From: Pacificitalea manganoxidans
GTDB lineage: Bacteria > Pseudomonadota > Alphaproteobacteria > Rhodobacterales > Rhodobacteraceae
Assembly: GCF_002504165.1 (NCBI RefSeq)
Contig: NZ_CP021405.1
Span: 62,001-126,000 of the forward strand
Length of the DNA stretch: 64,000 bases
Direction of reading: 5' to 3'
Position numbers and translations under genes: made by a program. Positions 49,244 to 57,558 of this stretch are shown piece by piece. Each line of letters begins with the position of its first letter. Position 1 is the stretch's first letter. The notes below the pieces were generated by a model. The model ran no database searches and was not told the DNA's origin. It saw only the letters and a program-made list of their open reading frames with translations.

Positions 49244-49714
49244 ATGTCCCAGACCGCAGTTGCCCTCTCTCCCACCGCCCGCGAAGCCATCGCCGAGGCG
49301 CTGAACCAATCCGTTGCCGAAACCGCCGTGACGACGATGCTTGCCCAGAACTTCCATTGGAATGTCACGGGCATGTCCTTTGGTCCGTTGCACGCGCTGT
49401 TTCAGGAGATCTACGAAGATCACTTCACCGCGCAGGATGATCTGGCCGAGCGGATTCGCGCGCTTGCCGTTTTCGCCGAAGGCACGCTTGCCGGGATGAT
49501 CGCACGGTCCAAGGTCAGCGAATTCGAAGGCGAAGCAGACGCCAAGACCATGATCGCCAAGATGCTTGAGGCGCAGGAAACCCTCGCATCCACTGTGCAC
49601 GGCGCCGGGGAATTGGCGGCTGAGCATGGCGATACCCTGACCGAAGACCTGTGCATCGCACGCGGTCAGGTCCACGAGAAATTCGCATGGATGTTGCGCG
49701 CCCATCTCCAGTAA
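49244..49714 (+). CDS. dps: Dps-type ferritin-like protein
   Basis: A 156-residue Dps protein, which oxidises and stores iron as a dodecamer and protects DNA. Ferroxidase residues are visible in LAQNFHWNVTGMSFGPLHAL (His) and QEIYEDHFTAQDDLAERIRA (Asp/Glu). AAAGG precedes ATG 49244; the open frame starts earlier but those residues are not Dps-like. A perfect ICE box lies upstream and a terminator downstream, so it is an iron-responsive single gene. Confidence 0.94.
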   Translation: MSQTAVALSPTAREAIAEALNQSVAETAVTTMLAQNFHWNVTGMSFGPLHALFQEIYEDHFTAQDDLAERIRALAVFAEGTLAGMIARSKVSEFEGEADAKTMIAKMLEAQETLASTVHGAGELAAEHGDTLTEDLCIARGQVHEKFAWMLRAHLQ

Positions 49715-49737
49715 GCGCGACGTAACAGTTAGAGCGG

Positions 49738-49764
49738 ACGGCCGGGGGAAACCTCGGCCGTTTT
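49738..49764 (+). terminator. Intrinsic terminator after dps
   Basis: Perfect seven-base arms (49738-49744 and 49755-49761) around a ten-base loop, followed by TTTTGTGTTT. Confidence 0.8.
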
Positions 49765-49816
49765 GTGTTTCAGGGCGCCGTCCTGAAGGTATGGCAGCCC
49801 AAGTGTAAAAAAGCCC

Positions 49817-50068
49817 TTAATCGCCGCGAAGTTTCGGCACTTTCAGTCCCTTTTTTTCGCACCGACGTCCAAACGCCAGCCGCCAATGGGTATAGCGCCC
49901 CATGACCTCCTGCTGGGCCATGACCAATTGCAGGAAAGCGGCGCGTTCCTTGGGCTTTTTAAGTTTTTTTCCCATCGATTTTTGGGTTTTCGTCATCGAA
50001 CACCCGATGCAATGACCCTCGCGCTTGAACTTGCAGACACCGATGCAGGGGCTTGGAAACTTTGGCAT
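49817..50068 (-). CDS. DUF1289 family protein
   Basis: An 83-residue protein with the DUF1289 cysteine signature SPCIGVCKFKREGHCIGCSM, probably a small metal site. The tail is Lys/Arg-rich. A glycosyltransferase gene begins in the opposite direction 142 bases away, and its open frame extends into this gene, but the overlap part is not protein-like. Function unknown. Confidence 0.85.
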   Translation of the reverse strand: MPKFPSPCIGVCKFKREGHCIGCSMTKTQKSMGKKLKKPKERAAFLQLVMAQQEVMGRYTHWRLAFGRRCEKKGLKVPKLRGD

Positions 50069-50210
50069 TATTGGCTCCTTCGGGCCTGAATTTGAGGCTC
50101 CGCCGCGCCCGGTGCAAGCCGCGATCCGTCAAATTCGCGGCAACTTTAACCTGCTCTTTACTCCTGCCGTGGAAGAACAGTTGCGAACCCTGATTATTCG
50201 AGGCTTCGCC

Positions 50211-51386
50211 ATGACGGAACTGACGATCCTAGGCAATGCACCGGCAGCCGACCAACCGTCGATGCTGGGCTATGGACGCGCGTTGCATGACGTCGCGGAC
50301 CGCGCTGGACTGCCCGTAGAGTATATGGTGCCACCGTCGTGGATCGGCGCGCCGATGACGCGGATTCCGCGTGACCATCGGTTGCGACGGTTAGCGAACA
50401 ATGTGGATCGATTCGCGGTCGCGCCCTTGGTCCTCGGGGCGCGGGGTGTCATCAGGCCGGTCGACACGCTTCATATCGTCGATCCCGGCAACCTGATTTA
50501 TCTGCCGTATCTCACCGCGCGGCGCGTGATCGTGACCGTCCACGACATGATCCCGCATCTCGCCGCGCGGGGGGAGCTGCCGGGGCGCCCGGCGGGTGCT
50601 GCACGGAATTGGTATCTGGCGCGACTGCGCCACCTCCTGCCGCGGTGTGACCGGATCATCTGTGTCAGCGCGGCCACCCGGACGGATCTGTTGAGGCTCG
50701 TTCCGCTCGCGCCCGAACGGGTAGAGGTGATCCACAATGCGCAGGTGCAGCCGCTGGCGGTTGCGCAGGCGGGCGCGGGGGAACAGATGCGGATGCGTCT
50801 GGGTATTCCGGCAGACGCGCCATTGTTGCTGCATATCGGACGGAATTTTTACAAAAACCGCAGCGCTGTAAGGCAGGTCTTGGCCCGGCTGCGAAAGGAT
50901 CGTCCCGAAACCCGCCTTGTGTTAGTGGGGGCAACGCCGGAGGACAGCGGCGCAGGGGTTTTTGTCGTCCCGCAGGCAACGGCAGAGGATCTGAGCGCCC
51001 TGTATGCCGCGGCTAACCTGTTGCTTTTCCCGTCGCTTTCGGAGGGCTTTGGACTGCCGGTGATCGAGGCTCAGGCCGCCGGGCTTCCTGTCATATGCTC
51101 GGACCGGGGGAGCTTACCCGAGGTTGCGGGGGAGGGGGCGCTGCTGTGCCCGCCCGACGACATCGAAGGGCTGGCAAAGGCGGCGAAGCGCGTGCTGGGG
51201 CAGCCGGCGTTACGGGCGCGCCTGGTAACTAACGGCTATCGCAACGTGACGCGATTTGACGGCGCGCGTTGGGCCGAGGCGTATGTTCAGATGTGGGATC
51301 GCGCGTCCCATGCGCCGCCGCTCCGGGATCACGCGAGAGTTAAGCCGATGAATGTTGGCGCCATTCCGACCGGCCCACGGGGATGA
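50211..51386 (+). CDS. Glycosyltransferase (GT4-like)
   Basis: A 391-residue GT-B fold glycosyltransferase. The N-terminal domain ends near RIICVSAATRTDLLRLVPLA; the nucleotide-sugar domain has LLHIGRNFYKNRSAVRQVLA and the EX7E motif SLSEGFGLPVIEAQAAGLPV, followed by CSDRGSLPEVAGEGALL. It should retain the donor configuration and act on a lipid or polysaccharide acceptor in the cytoplasm. The ATG at 50211 is preferred, with GAGG upstream. It stands alone, convergent with the PqiC-like gene. Sugar specificity unknown. Confidence 0.85.
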   Translation: MTELTILGNAPAADQPSMLGYGRALHDVADRAGLPVEYMVPPSWIGAPMTRIPRDHRLRRLANNVDRFAVAPLVLGARGVIRPVDTLHIVDPGNLIYLPYLTARRVIVTVHDMIPHLAARGELPGRPAGAARNWYLARLRHLLPRCDRIICVSAATRTDLLRLVPLAPERVEVIHNAQVQPLAVAQAGAGEQMRMRLGIPADAPLLLHIGRNFYKNRSAVRQVLARLRKDRPETRLVLVGATPEDSGAGVFVVPQATAEDLSALYAAANLLLFPSLSEGFGLPVIEAQAAGLPVICSDRGSLPEVAGEGALLCPPDDIEGLAKAAKRVLGQPALRARLVTNGYRNVTRFDGARWAEAYVQMWDRASHAPPLRDHARVKPMNVGAIPTGPRG

Positions 51387-51406
51387 TCTGCTAAAGCGTA
51401 AGTGCC

Positions 51407-52147
51407 TTAGCGAAGCCCTTCGCGTGCGATCAGCAAGGCAAGATCGGTGATTGCCTGGGCGCGGGCGGCGGCGATGGCGCTGTAGCCACCTCCGGCGACA
51501 TAGGGCACCGCCAGGTCAAAGAGGCGGGAGCGTTCGGGCGAACCGAAAGCCTCCGGCGCGACATAGTATTGCCCGGCGAGGCGGAAGCGGCCATCGGCCT
51601 CGGCCAACATACGCTCGATGCGGATATCGACCGTTGCGTCAGGCACATCGCGAAAGGGCCACGGCTCGGCGGCGACGGTGGCGCCTGTCGCCTGGCTCAG
51701 TGTCCGGGTGACCGATAGGGTCACTTCGCGCGCGGGGTCATCGGCCCACAGGCTGTCGGGCGTGGAAGAAAGCGCGCCGTCTGGCTGAACCACGGTGATT
51801 TCTTCCAACGCCGCATAGGTGGGTAGGGACACCTCGCGAATGCCGACGCGGGAATAAGCGATGGGCTGACGCGCCTGCGTGGCTGCGGGCGGCGTGGCGT
51901 AGCGCAGGGGATCTTCGCCGCATGCGGCAAGGGCAAGCGTCGCAGTTGCAGCAAGCCCGCCGCGGCGCAGGGCGCGCCCGAAGCTTGGCGTGCGGGAAGC
52001 CGATGCCGTTACGGCTATCGGCGATGCCCCACGCCGGGGCGCGCGCTCAGGGCGCGGCAAGTTGGTGATAGCCGCGCGGGCGGAGCGGACCAACAGTGGC
52101 AAGGAGGTGAGGAAGTGGCTGAACGCATGTTGAAAATTCTGCATTTC
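51407..52147 (-). CDS. pqiC: PqiC-like ABC-type transport auxiliary lipoprotein
   Basis: Third component of a Pqi-type lipid-transport system. A lipobox LALAACGED lies in front of a DUF330-like domain (IAYSRVGIREVSLPTYAALE, EVTLSVTRTLSQATG, ARAQAITDLALLIAREGLR). The start is uncertain: ATG 52147 with AAGGA upstream leaves 75 residues before the lipobox, while ATG 52372 directly follows the PqiB stop but adds 75 more. Either start gives an unusually long leader, so an unrecognised internal start or sequence error is possible. Confidence 0.7.
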   Translation of the reverse strand, partial: EMQNFQHAFSHFLTSLPLLVRSARAAITNLPRPERAPRRGASPIAVTASASRTPSFGRALRRGGLAATATLALAACGEDPLRYATPPAATQARQPIAYSRVGIREVSLPTYAALEEITVVQPDGALSSTPDSLWADDPAREVTLSVTRTLSQATGATVAAEPWPFRDVPDATVDIRIERMLAEADGRFRLAGQYYVAPEAFGSPERSRLFDLAVPYVAGGGYSAIAAARAQAITDLALLIAREGLR

Positions 52148-52372
52148 ATATCCTTGCTGTGTCGCGTCCCTGTGGGCCGGGCGGCGGTCGGTGCGGTGGG
52201 ACAGTTGCGCGGCGTCCCGCGCTCCATGAGTGGTGCCAGCGATAAGCGACGGCTTAATGCTAAGCGGATGGCGCGCCGCGCTACGCTGATTGGCCAAACG
52301 CGCCCACGCAGCGATCAGCACGGCAGTTGGCGTCGGGTCCGTGGCGCCGGGACGCGGGGCAAACGGGTTCAT

Positions 52373-54469
52373 TCAGCGCCCCAGAATGATGGAATTCGGG
52401 CGGCGCGCAAGGGTCCGCGCAAGGCTTTCGATGGCCTGCGCGGCCTTTTCGACCTCCCGCGCGGCGGCGCGGGCCGTGCGGTTCAGTTCGGAATCGCTGT
52501 CGAAGCCGCGCAGGGTGGTCTGGGCGTCACCCAGCAGGACATCCATGCGGCGGACCAAGGCGGGCAGATCACCGGCAGCAACCTCGACGGCGCGGGCGGC
52601 ATCGCCCGCGGAGGCAAGCGCCGCATTAAGGTTTTCGACACTGCCGCCCTGACGGATCTCGGCCAGCATGGCCTCGCCCTCGGTCAGCGCGCCTTCGAGC
52701 GCGACAAGCAGATCCTCGGTCTCCTCGGAGCCAAGAACGCGGTCAGCGGTCTCGGCAAGGTCGGACAATTCGGTCACCAGGCGTTCGAGGGGCAGCTCTT
52801 CGACATTTGTGGCGATGGCGTTGACCCGGTCGATCAGCGCAGGCACGCCTTCGGTGCTGTCGGTGACGGATTGCGCGGCCTGGGCGGCGTTGTCGACGGC
52901 GGCGAGCAGGCGATCGACGGCCTCGGCTTCGTTCAGGTCCTGAACCACGGCGCGCAGATCGGCAGAGACACCCTCGATTTCGGTCATGACAGAGGCAAGC
53001 TGCGCAGGCAGGGCCTGCACCTCCTCCGATCCGACGATGCCGCGCACATCGCCCAGAAGATTGGATACATCGGCGGGCACCTGACGCAGTTTTTCATCCG
53101 AAACCAGTGCGGTGGCGGAATTGAGGAACCCAATGGCAGAGCCGATCAGCTCCTCGATCGGGAGTTCGTTGATCCGCTGGAACACGCCTTCGGCGGTGGC
53201 GGAGACATCGGAGATGTCGTTTTCGGTCGTGGGCAGCAGCGGATAGGGATCAAATTCCATATCGAGCGCGGCGGGTTCGGCCTCGGGCGTCAGGATGAGT
53301 TCCACCTTCAGGCCACCGGTGAGAATCGACGCGCTGGCAAGCCGGGCGCGAAGGCCCGCGGCGACCCGATCGGACAGGAAATCCTCGGCGCGTTCGTCGC
53401 TTTCAAGCCCCAGTCGCGCAGGCCGCAGGGAGAGGGTGGCCAGCAGACGCACGCGGTCGTCGCCAAACCGCTCGCGGTCGACGATGCCGTTGACGTTCTC
53501 GACCTCGCCGATCTGGACGCCGCGCAATTCCACCGCCGCGCCGGAGGCAAGGCCGCTGACATTATCGTCGAAGATCACGGCGAAATTGACGGTCTGGCCT
53601 TCGTCACGGTTAAAGATCGAGGTCCGCGCGCTGCCTTCGTCGGGGTAGAGGTCGAATTGGCTGCCCTCGGGCACCGCTTCGCCACCGGATACGACGGTGT
53701 CGAACGCGACCCCCCCGGAAATGAGCGAGGCGAGGGAGGAGAAATTCAGCTCCGCCCCACCCGGCCCAATGGAGAAGCTGAACCCCGTCGTGTCCCAGAA
53801 CCGGGTATTGGTGGAGATCAGGCTGGAATACGGCGCGTAGACCACTGCTTCGGCGGCGGTCGCGACCCCCCCGGTGAGGATCTGCGGCTCACCAATCTGG
53901 CCGACCTCGATGCCCTTGAACAGGATCGGGGTGCCGCGGGAGAGCGAGCTTCCGGGTTGGGCGCGCAGCTGGATCGTCAGGCCGTCCTGACCGGCGCGCA
54001 GCAGCGGCGCGGTCGACAGGCCCTCATGCTCCACCGCGAGGCCACCGGGTTTGTCGTCCCACGCGCCTTCGATATATACGCCGGACAGCACGGTCGTCAG
54101 GCCGGTGACCCCACGGGCCGAAACCTCGGGCTGGACGACCCAGAACCGCGCTTCGCGGTCGACAAAATCGGCGATCTCGGGCCCGATCCGCACGGAGACC
54201 TTTACCTTATCCAACTCGGAGGAGAACCCAACCTCCTCCACGATGCCGACGGTCACCTCGCGGTAGCGCAGTTCGGTTTCGCCCTCCTTCACGCCGCTGG
54301 CGCTGTCGAAGACGATTTCGATGAGCGGGCCCTTGTTGGAGTAGTTCTGCCACGCGACGCCAAGCGCGATCGCAAGCGCGATCACGGGGATCAGCCAGAC
54401 GATCGAGATCCGCGACCAGATCGAGCGGTGGCCCTCGGCGATCGGCAGGTCTGGCGGCGTGTCGGTCAT
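52373..54469 (-). CDS. pqiB: PqiB-like MCE-domain protein
   Basis: A 698-residue protein anchored by one helix (ISIVWLIPVIALAIALGVAW) with three MCE domains in tandem; clear starts are GPLIEIVFDSASGVKEGETE, then PILFKGIEVGQIGEPQ and AAVELRGVQIGEVENVNG. MCE proteins form hexameric tubes carrying lipids between membranes. A long C-terminal coiled region follows (ADLRAVVQDLNEAEAVDRLL). It overlaps the PqiA gene by four bases. Together with PqiA and PqiC it makes a full Pqi-like machine. Confidence 0.92.
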   Translation of the reverse strand: MTDTPPDLPIAEGHRSIWSRISIVWLIPVIALAIALGVAWQNYSNKGPLIEIVFDSASGVKEGETELRYREVTVGIVEEVGFSSELDKVKVSVRIGPEIADFVDREARFWVVQPEVSARGVTGLTTVLSGVYIEGAWDDKPGGLAVEHEGLSTAPLLRAGQDGLTIQLRAQPGSSLSRGTPILFKGIEVGQIGEPQILTGGVATAAEAVVYAPYSSLISTNTRFWDTTGFSFSIGPGGAELNFSSLASLISGGVAFDTVVSGGEAVPEGSQFDLYPDEGSARTSIFNRDEGQTVNFAVIFDDNVSGLASGAAVELRGVQIGEVENVNGIVDRERFGDDRVRLLATLSLRPARLGLESDERAEDFLSDRVAAGLRARLASASILTGGLKVELILTPEAEPAALDMEFDPYPLLPTTENDISDVSATAEGVFQRINELPIEELIGSAIGFLNSATALVSDEKLRQVPADVSNLLGDVRGIVGSEEVQALPAQLASVMTEIEGVSADLRAVVQDLNEAEAVDRLLAAVDNAAQAAQSVTDSTEGVPALIDRVNAIATNVEELPLERLVTELSDLAETADRVLGSEETEDLLVALEGALTEGEAMLAEIRQGGSVENLNAALASAGDAARAVEVAAGDLPALVRRMDVLLGDAQTTLRGFDSDSELNRTARAAAREVEKAAQAIESLARTLARRPNSIILGR

Positions 54470-55275
54470 GAGCGGGGCTCCGGCTGGGCGATGGCGTAGG
54501 GCGGGGCGGCGGTATCGGCGGCACTGTCGGTGTGCGTGTTCGTCACGGTGTCGGTATCAGTGTCGGCGCTCGTGTCGGGTGTGGCGGTCGATGCGGCGGG
54601 CGTCGTTTCGGTCTGGGTCGCGCCGGGCGGTTGCGCGGCGTCCTCGGGGGCGGGCGCGGTGCCGTCCCAGATCAGCCGTGGATCGAAACTTTGCGCGGAT
54701 AACATTGTAAAGATCACCGAGAGGGCGAAGGTCAGGCTCGCGGGGCCGGGCTGAACCGACGCGACCGAGCCCAGATGCACCAGCGACGCAAGGATCGCAA
54801 CGACGAAGACGTCCACCATCGACCAGCGCCCGATATATTCCACCACCTCGTAGAGCACCTGCCGCTGATGCGGGGGCAGGCGGTGTCCGCGCCGGACGGA
54901 AAAGGCGAGATAGGCGATGGCGATAAATTTCGACACCGGGATCAGGACCGAGGCGATCAGGATGACGGCGGCGATGCCATAGGCGCCATGATGGGCGAGT
55001 TCGACTGCGCCGCCGATGATCGTGTCTTCGGAGACCTGAAACAGGGTGCGTGTGCGCAGCATCGGGTAGAGATTGGCCGGGAAATAGCACAGCAGCCCCG
55101 CGACCCACCACGCCCAGACTTTCTGCAGGCTATGGGGATCGCGCGACACCAGCCGGGTATGGCACAGCCCACACCGATCCGTGCCCGCCGGCCACACACG
55201 GGCACAGCGGCGACAGGCGAGAAGCCCGGCGCGGCGCGCGGTCAGCGTCCGGTGCTCGTGTTCAGTGAATGCCAT
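54466..55275 (-). CDS. PqiA-like membrane protein, second half
   Basis: A 269-residue protein with a zinc-ribbon-like start (CRRCARVWPAGTDRCGLCHT), then four helices of the PqiA repeat (GLLCYFPANLYPMLRTRTLF, GAYGIAAVILIASVLIPVSK, RWSMVDVFVVAILASLVHLG). The last 60 residues are a low-complexity Asp/Thr/Ala tail (SADTDTDTVTNTHTDSAADT). Usual PqiA is one protein with two such halves; here the halves are separate genes overlapping by 34 bases. Confidence 0.88.
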   Translation of the reverse strand: MAFTEHEHRTLTARRAGLLACRRCARVWPAGTDRCGLCHTRLVSRDPHSLQKVWAWWVAGLLCYFPANLYPMLRTRTLFQVSEDTIIGGAVELAHHGAYGIAAVILIASVLIPVSKFIAIAYLAFSVRRGHRLPPHQRQVLYEVVEYIGRWSMVDVFVVAILASLVHLGSVASVQPGPASLTFALSVIFTMLSAQSFDPRLIWDGTAPAPEDAAQPPGATQTETTPAASTATPDTSADTDTDTVTNTHTDSAADTAAPPYAIAQPEPRS

Positions 55276-55910
55276 ACAGACCAGCTACAGATGAATCTTT
55301 CCTGAATCAAAGCGATAACCACCAGCGCGGCGAACATCCAGAACGCGGGTCCGAACTCCACCCGCGCCAAATCCGCGACCTTTACGAGACTGACGGCGCA
55401 GCCGATGGCAAAGATTTCAGCCATGGACCACGGGCGCAGTTTTTCGGCCAGCCGATAGGCGCGGCGGGCCTGTCGCGCGGGCGGGCGGTCAAACACCAGC
55501 GGCCCGATCACATAGATGAGCAGCAGCATGCGCGCGGCGGGGATCACAAGGACAAAGGCCGCCATCGCGACGGCAAGGATCGCCAGACGCCCGCCGGTAA
55601 AGACGAGGATCGCGTCGATCAGCGACACGGAATTGCCCAAGCCCGCCGCCTCGATCCGCAGAAAGGGGAAAAACGCCGCCCCGATCGCCAGCACCAACAC
55701 TGTCACCGCGAGCATGATGATCTGCATCCCGGCCTTGCGCCGGGGCGCGGCCAGCACATGACCGCAGCGGGCGCAGACGGCCCGTTGACCATTGGCGGGG
55801 GTGCCATTGCGGTAAAGCGCATCGCATTCGGTGCAGGCCATCAGATCCTCGGCCCGCGTTTCGGCAAGCGGGGGACCGGACCGGGTCAGGGGAGGGGCGG
55901 TTGCGGACAT
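55242..55910 (-). CDS. PqiA-like membrane protein, first half
   Basis: A 222-residue protein corresponding to the first PqiA half: Cys4 zinc ribbon (CTECDALYRNGTPANGQRAV, then CARCGHVL), helices MQIIMLAVTVLVLAIGAAFF and RLAILAVAMAAFVLVIPAAR, and RPWSMAEIFAIGCAVSLVKV. ATG 55910 is chosen; a longer frame adds 27 residues. With the following gene it replaces the usual single PqiA. Confidence 0.85.
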   Translation of the reverse strand: MSATAPPLTRSGPPLAETRAEDLMACTECDALYRNGTPANGQRAVCARCGHVLAAPRRKAGMQIIMLAVTVLVLAIGAAFFPFLRIEAAGLGNSVSLIDAILVFTGGRLAILAVAMAAFVLVIPAARMLLLIYVIGPLVFDRPPARQARRAYRLAEKLRPWSMAEIFAIGCAVSLVKVADLARVEFGPAFWMFAALVVIALIQERFICSWSVWHSLNTSTGR

Positions 55911-56323
55911 GCGGGCGAAGGGTCCATTGACAAGAAGGGCGGTGCAGGCCGGATTGGCGGGGCTCCGAAGGGCTCCGGGGCGGGCGGGCACAGGATGGAG
56001 CGAAATTCCGCCAAGTCTAGGGTTCGGGCGCGCCGGGTTCCAGTGGCGTTACGGCAGTTGCCCATCACAATGCGGTTTCGCGGTGACAGGGGCCGGGCCG
56101 GGGCCGATCTGACCGGCGCTGGCACGCCGCCGGGGCGATTCGCGGCCGGACGGGCGCAGGTGTGCCTTGGCGCGGGATCGGGCTCTGGCACCTTGCTGAA
56201 AAATCCGGCAGACCAGCATTTTCAGTGCTGACCCAAGGGAAAGAAGTTTTGCCAAACCGCTTTTTCGTTCGTAAACTAACAATAATAAACCACCAAAAAA
56301 CGACCAACAGGGAAACCAGAACC
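55911..56323. other. Divergent gap between pqi and TAXI-TRAP genes
   Basis: A 413-base gap. It is G+C-rich until about 56220, then becomes A+T-rich (GTAAACTAACAATAATAAAC at about 56271-56290), the likely promoter and leader of the TAXI gene. No convincing gene was seen. Confidence 0.45.
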
Positions 56324-57310
56324 ATGACCAGACAGATCCGTGCATTGACCATAGCCGCGCTGGCCGCGGCGGCACCGTTGTTTACCCCCGTGGCCGCGCA
56401 GGCCGCGAACCTGACCCTGTGCGGCGCGTCGCCGGGCGGGTTGTGGAGCCTGCTGGGTGTCGGGCTCGACGCTGCCGTGCGCGAGGCCGATCCCGGCAGC
56501 ACCGTGACCTATCAGACCTCCTCCGGCGGGTTCGCCAATATCGTTCAGCTGAAATCCGGCGCCTGCGATTTGGCCATCGTCCATGCGGGCGAGGTGATCA
56601 TCGCGGAGCGGGGCGACGCCCCGTTCAAGGAGCCGACCGGCGGCATCGCTACGGTCGCGCTGATGTATGACAAGGCGCCGATGCACTGGCTGATGGGCAA
56701 GGAATTCGCGGATAAATACAGCATTTCCTCCATCGCCGATATCGCACCAGCGGAAGCGCCGATGTCGTTCGTGTCGAACCGCGCCGGTATTCTGCCCGCG
56801 ATCCTTGCCGAGGAATCGTTGAAAGCTGTCGGGCTGGATTACGAGGCGCTCGAAGGGTTCGGCGGCAATGTCCAATACGAGGGGTCCTCCGGTGCAGCCG
56901 AAGTGATGCAGGACCGCAAGGCCGATATGTGGGCCAACGCGACTTTCGTGGGCACAGGCGCAGTCAACGCCATCGCCAATGCCCGCGATGTGACGCTGCT
57001 GTCGGTGCCTGACGAGGTCATCGCGGACATGGTGGAGCGGTATGGCTCCGAAGAGGTCACGATCGAGGCGGGCGCCTATGACTGGCTCGACCACGACGTG
57101 AAGACTTTTGGCGCGCGGGCGCTGCTGGTCGCCGCCGAGGATGCCGACCCGGAAACGATCAAGCTGGTGGCCGGTGCGATCCGCGATCACGCCGACAAGA
57201 TCGCCGAAGTGCATGGGGCGATGGGCGCCTATACCGCAGACTTCGCGGCGTCGTTCGATGTGCTGCCCTATCACCCGGCTGCGGCCGAGGCGATGGGCAT
57301 CACCCAGTAA
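56324..57310 (+). CDS. TAXI-family TRAP solute receptor
   Basis: A 328-residue periplasmic receptor with a signal peptide ending AAQAA. TAXI features are LTLCGASPGGLWSLLGVGLD, TYQTSSGGFANIVQLKSGAC with DLAIVHAGEVI, and GGNVQYEGSSGAAEVMQDRK. TAXI receptors serve TRAP permeases with fused membrane subunits, and such a permease is encoded next. The ATG at 56324 fits the signal peptide; the frame is open 54 codons further upstream. The ligand is unknown; the neighbouring nadC suggests a pyridine carboxylate such as quinolinate. Confidence 0.9.
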   Translation: MTRQIRALTIAALAAAAPLFTPVAAQAANLTLCGASPGGLWSLLGVGLDAAVREADPGSTVTYQTSSGGFANIVQLKSGACDLAIVHAGEVIIAERGDAPFKEPTGGIATVALMYDKAPMHWLMGKEFADKYSISSIADIAPAEAPMSFVSNRAGILPAILAEESLKAVGLDYEALEGFGGNVQYEGSSGAAEVMQDRKADMWANATFVGTGAVNAIANARDVTLLSVPDEVIADMVERYGSEEVTIEAGAYDWLDHDVKTFGARALLVAAEDADPETIKLVAGAIRDHADKIAEVHGAMGAYTADFAASFDVLPYHPAAAEAMGITQ

Positions 57311-57558
57311 AGCGCCAAGGTTCAGGCCCCGCCTGCGCCCGCATCCGACCGGCCCGACCGATCCGATGCGCGGCAGTGTGGGGTCTGAGCCCGCGATTAT
57401 GAGCCTGCCCCCGCCGCCGTGCATCGGCGCGCATGTGATGCCCCCGGCGGGCATCCACCCCGGACCGATCTGCGGCGGGGGCCGGTTTCTGCACCTTCTC
57501 GGCGATGTCGTGACGCCGACACAGCATATCTTGGCAGCCTTGCCGATTGGATCCACCG

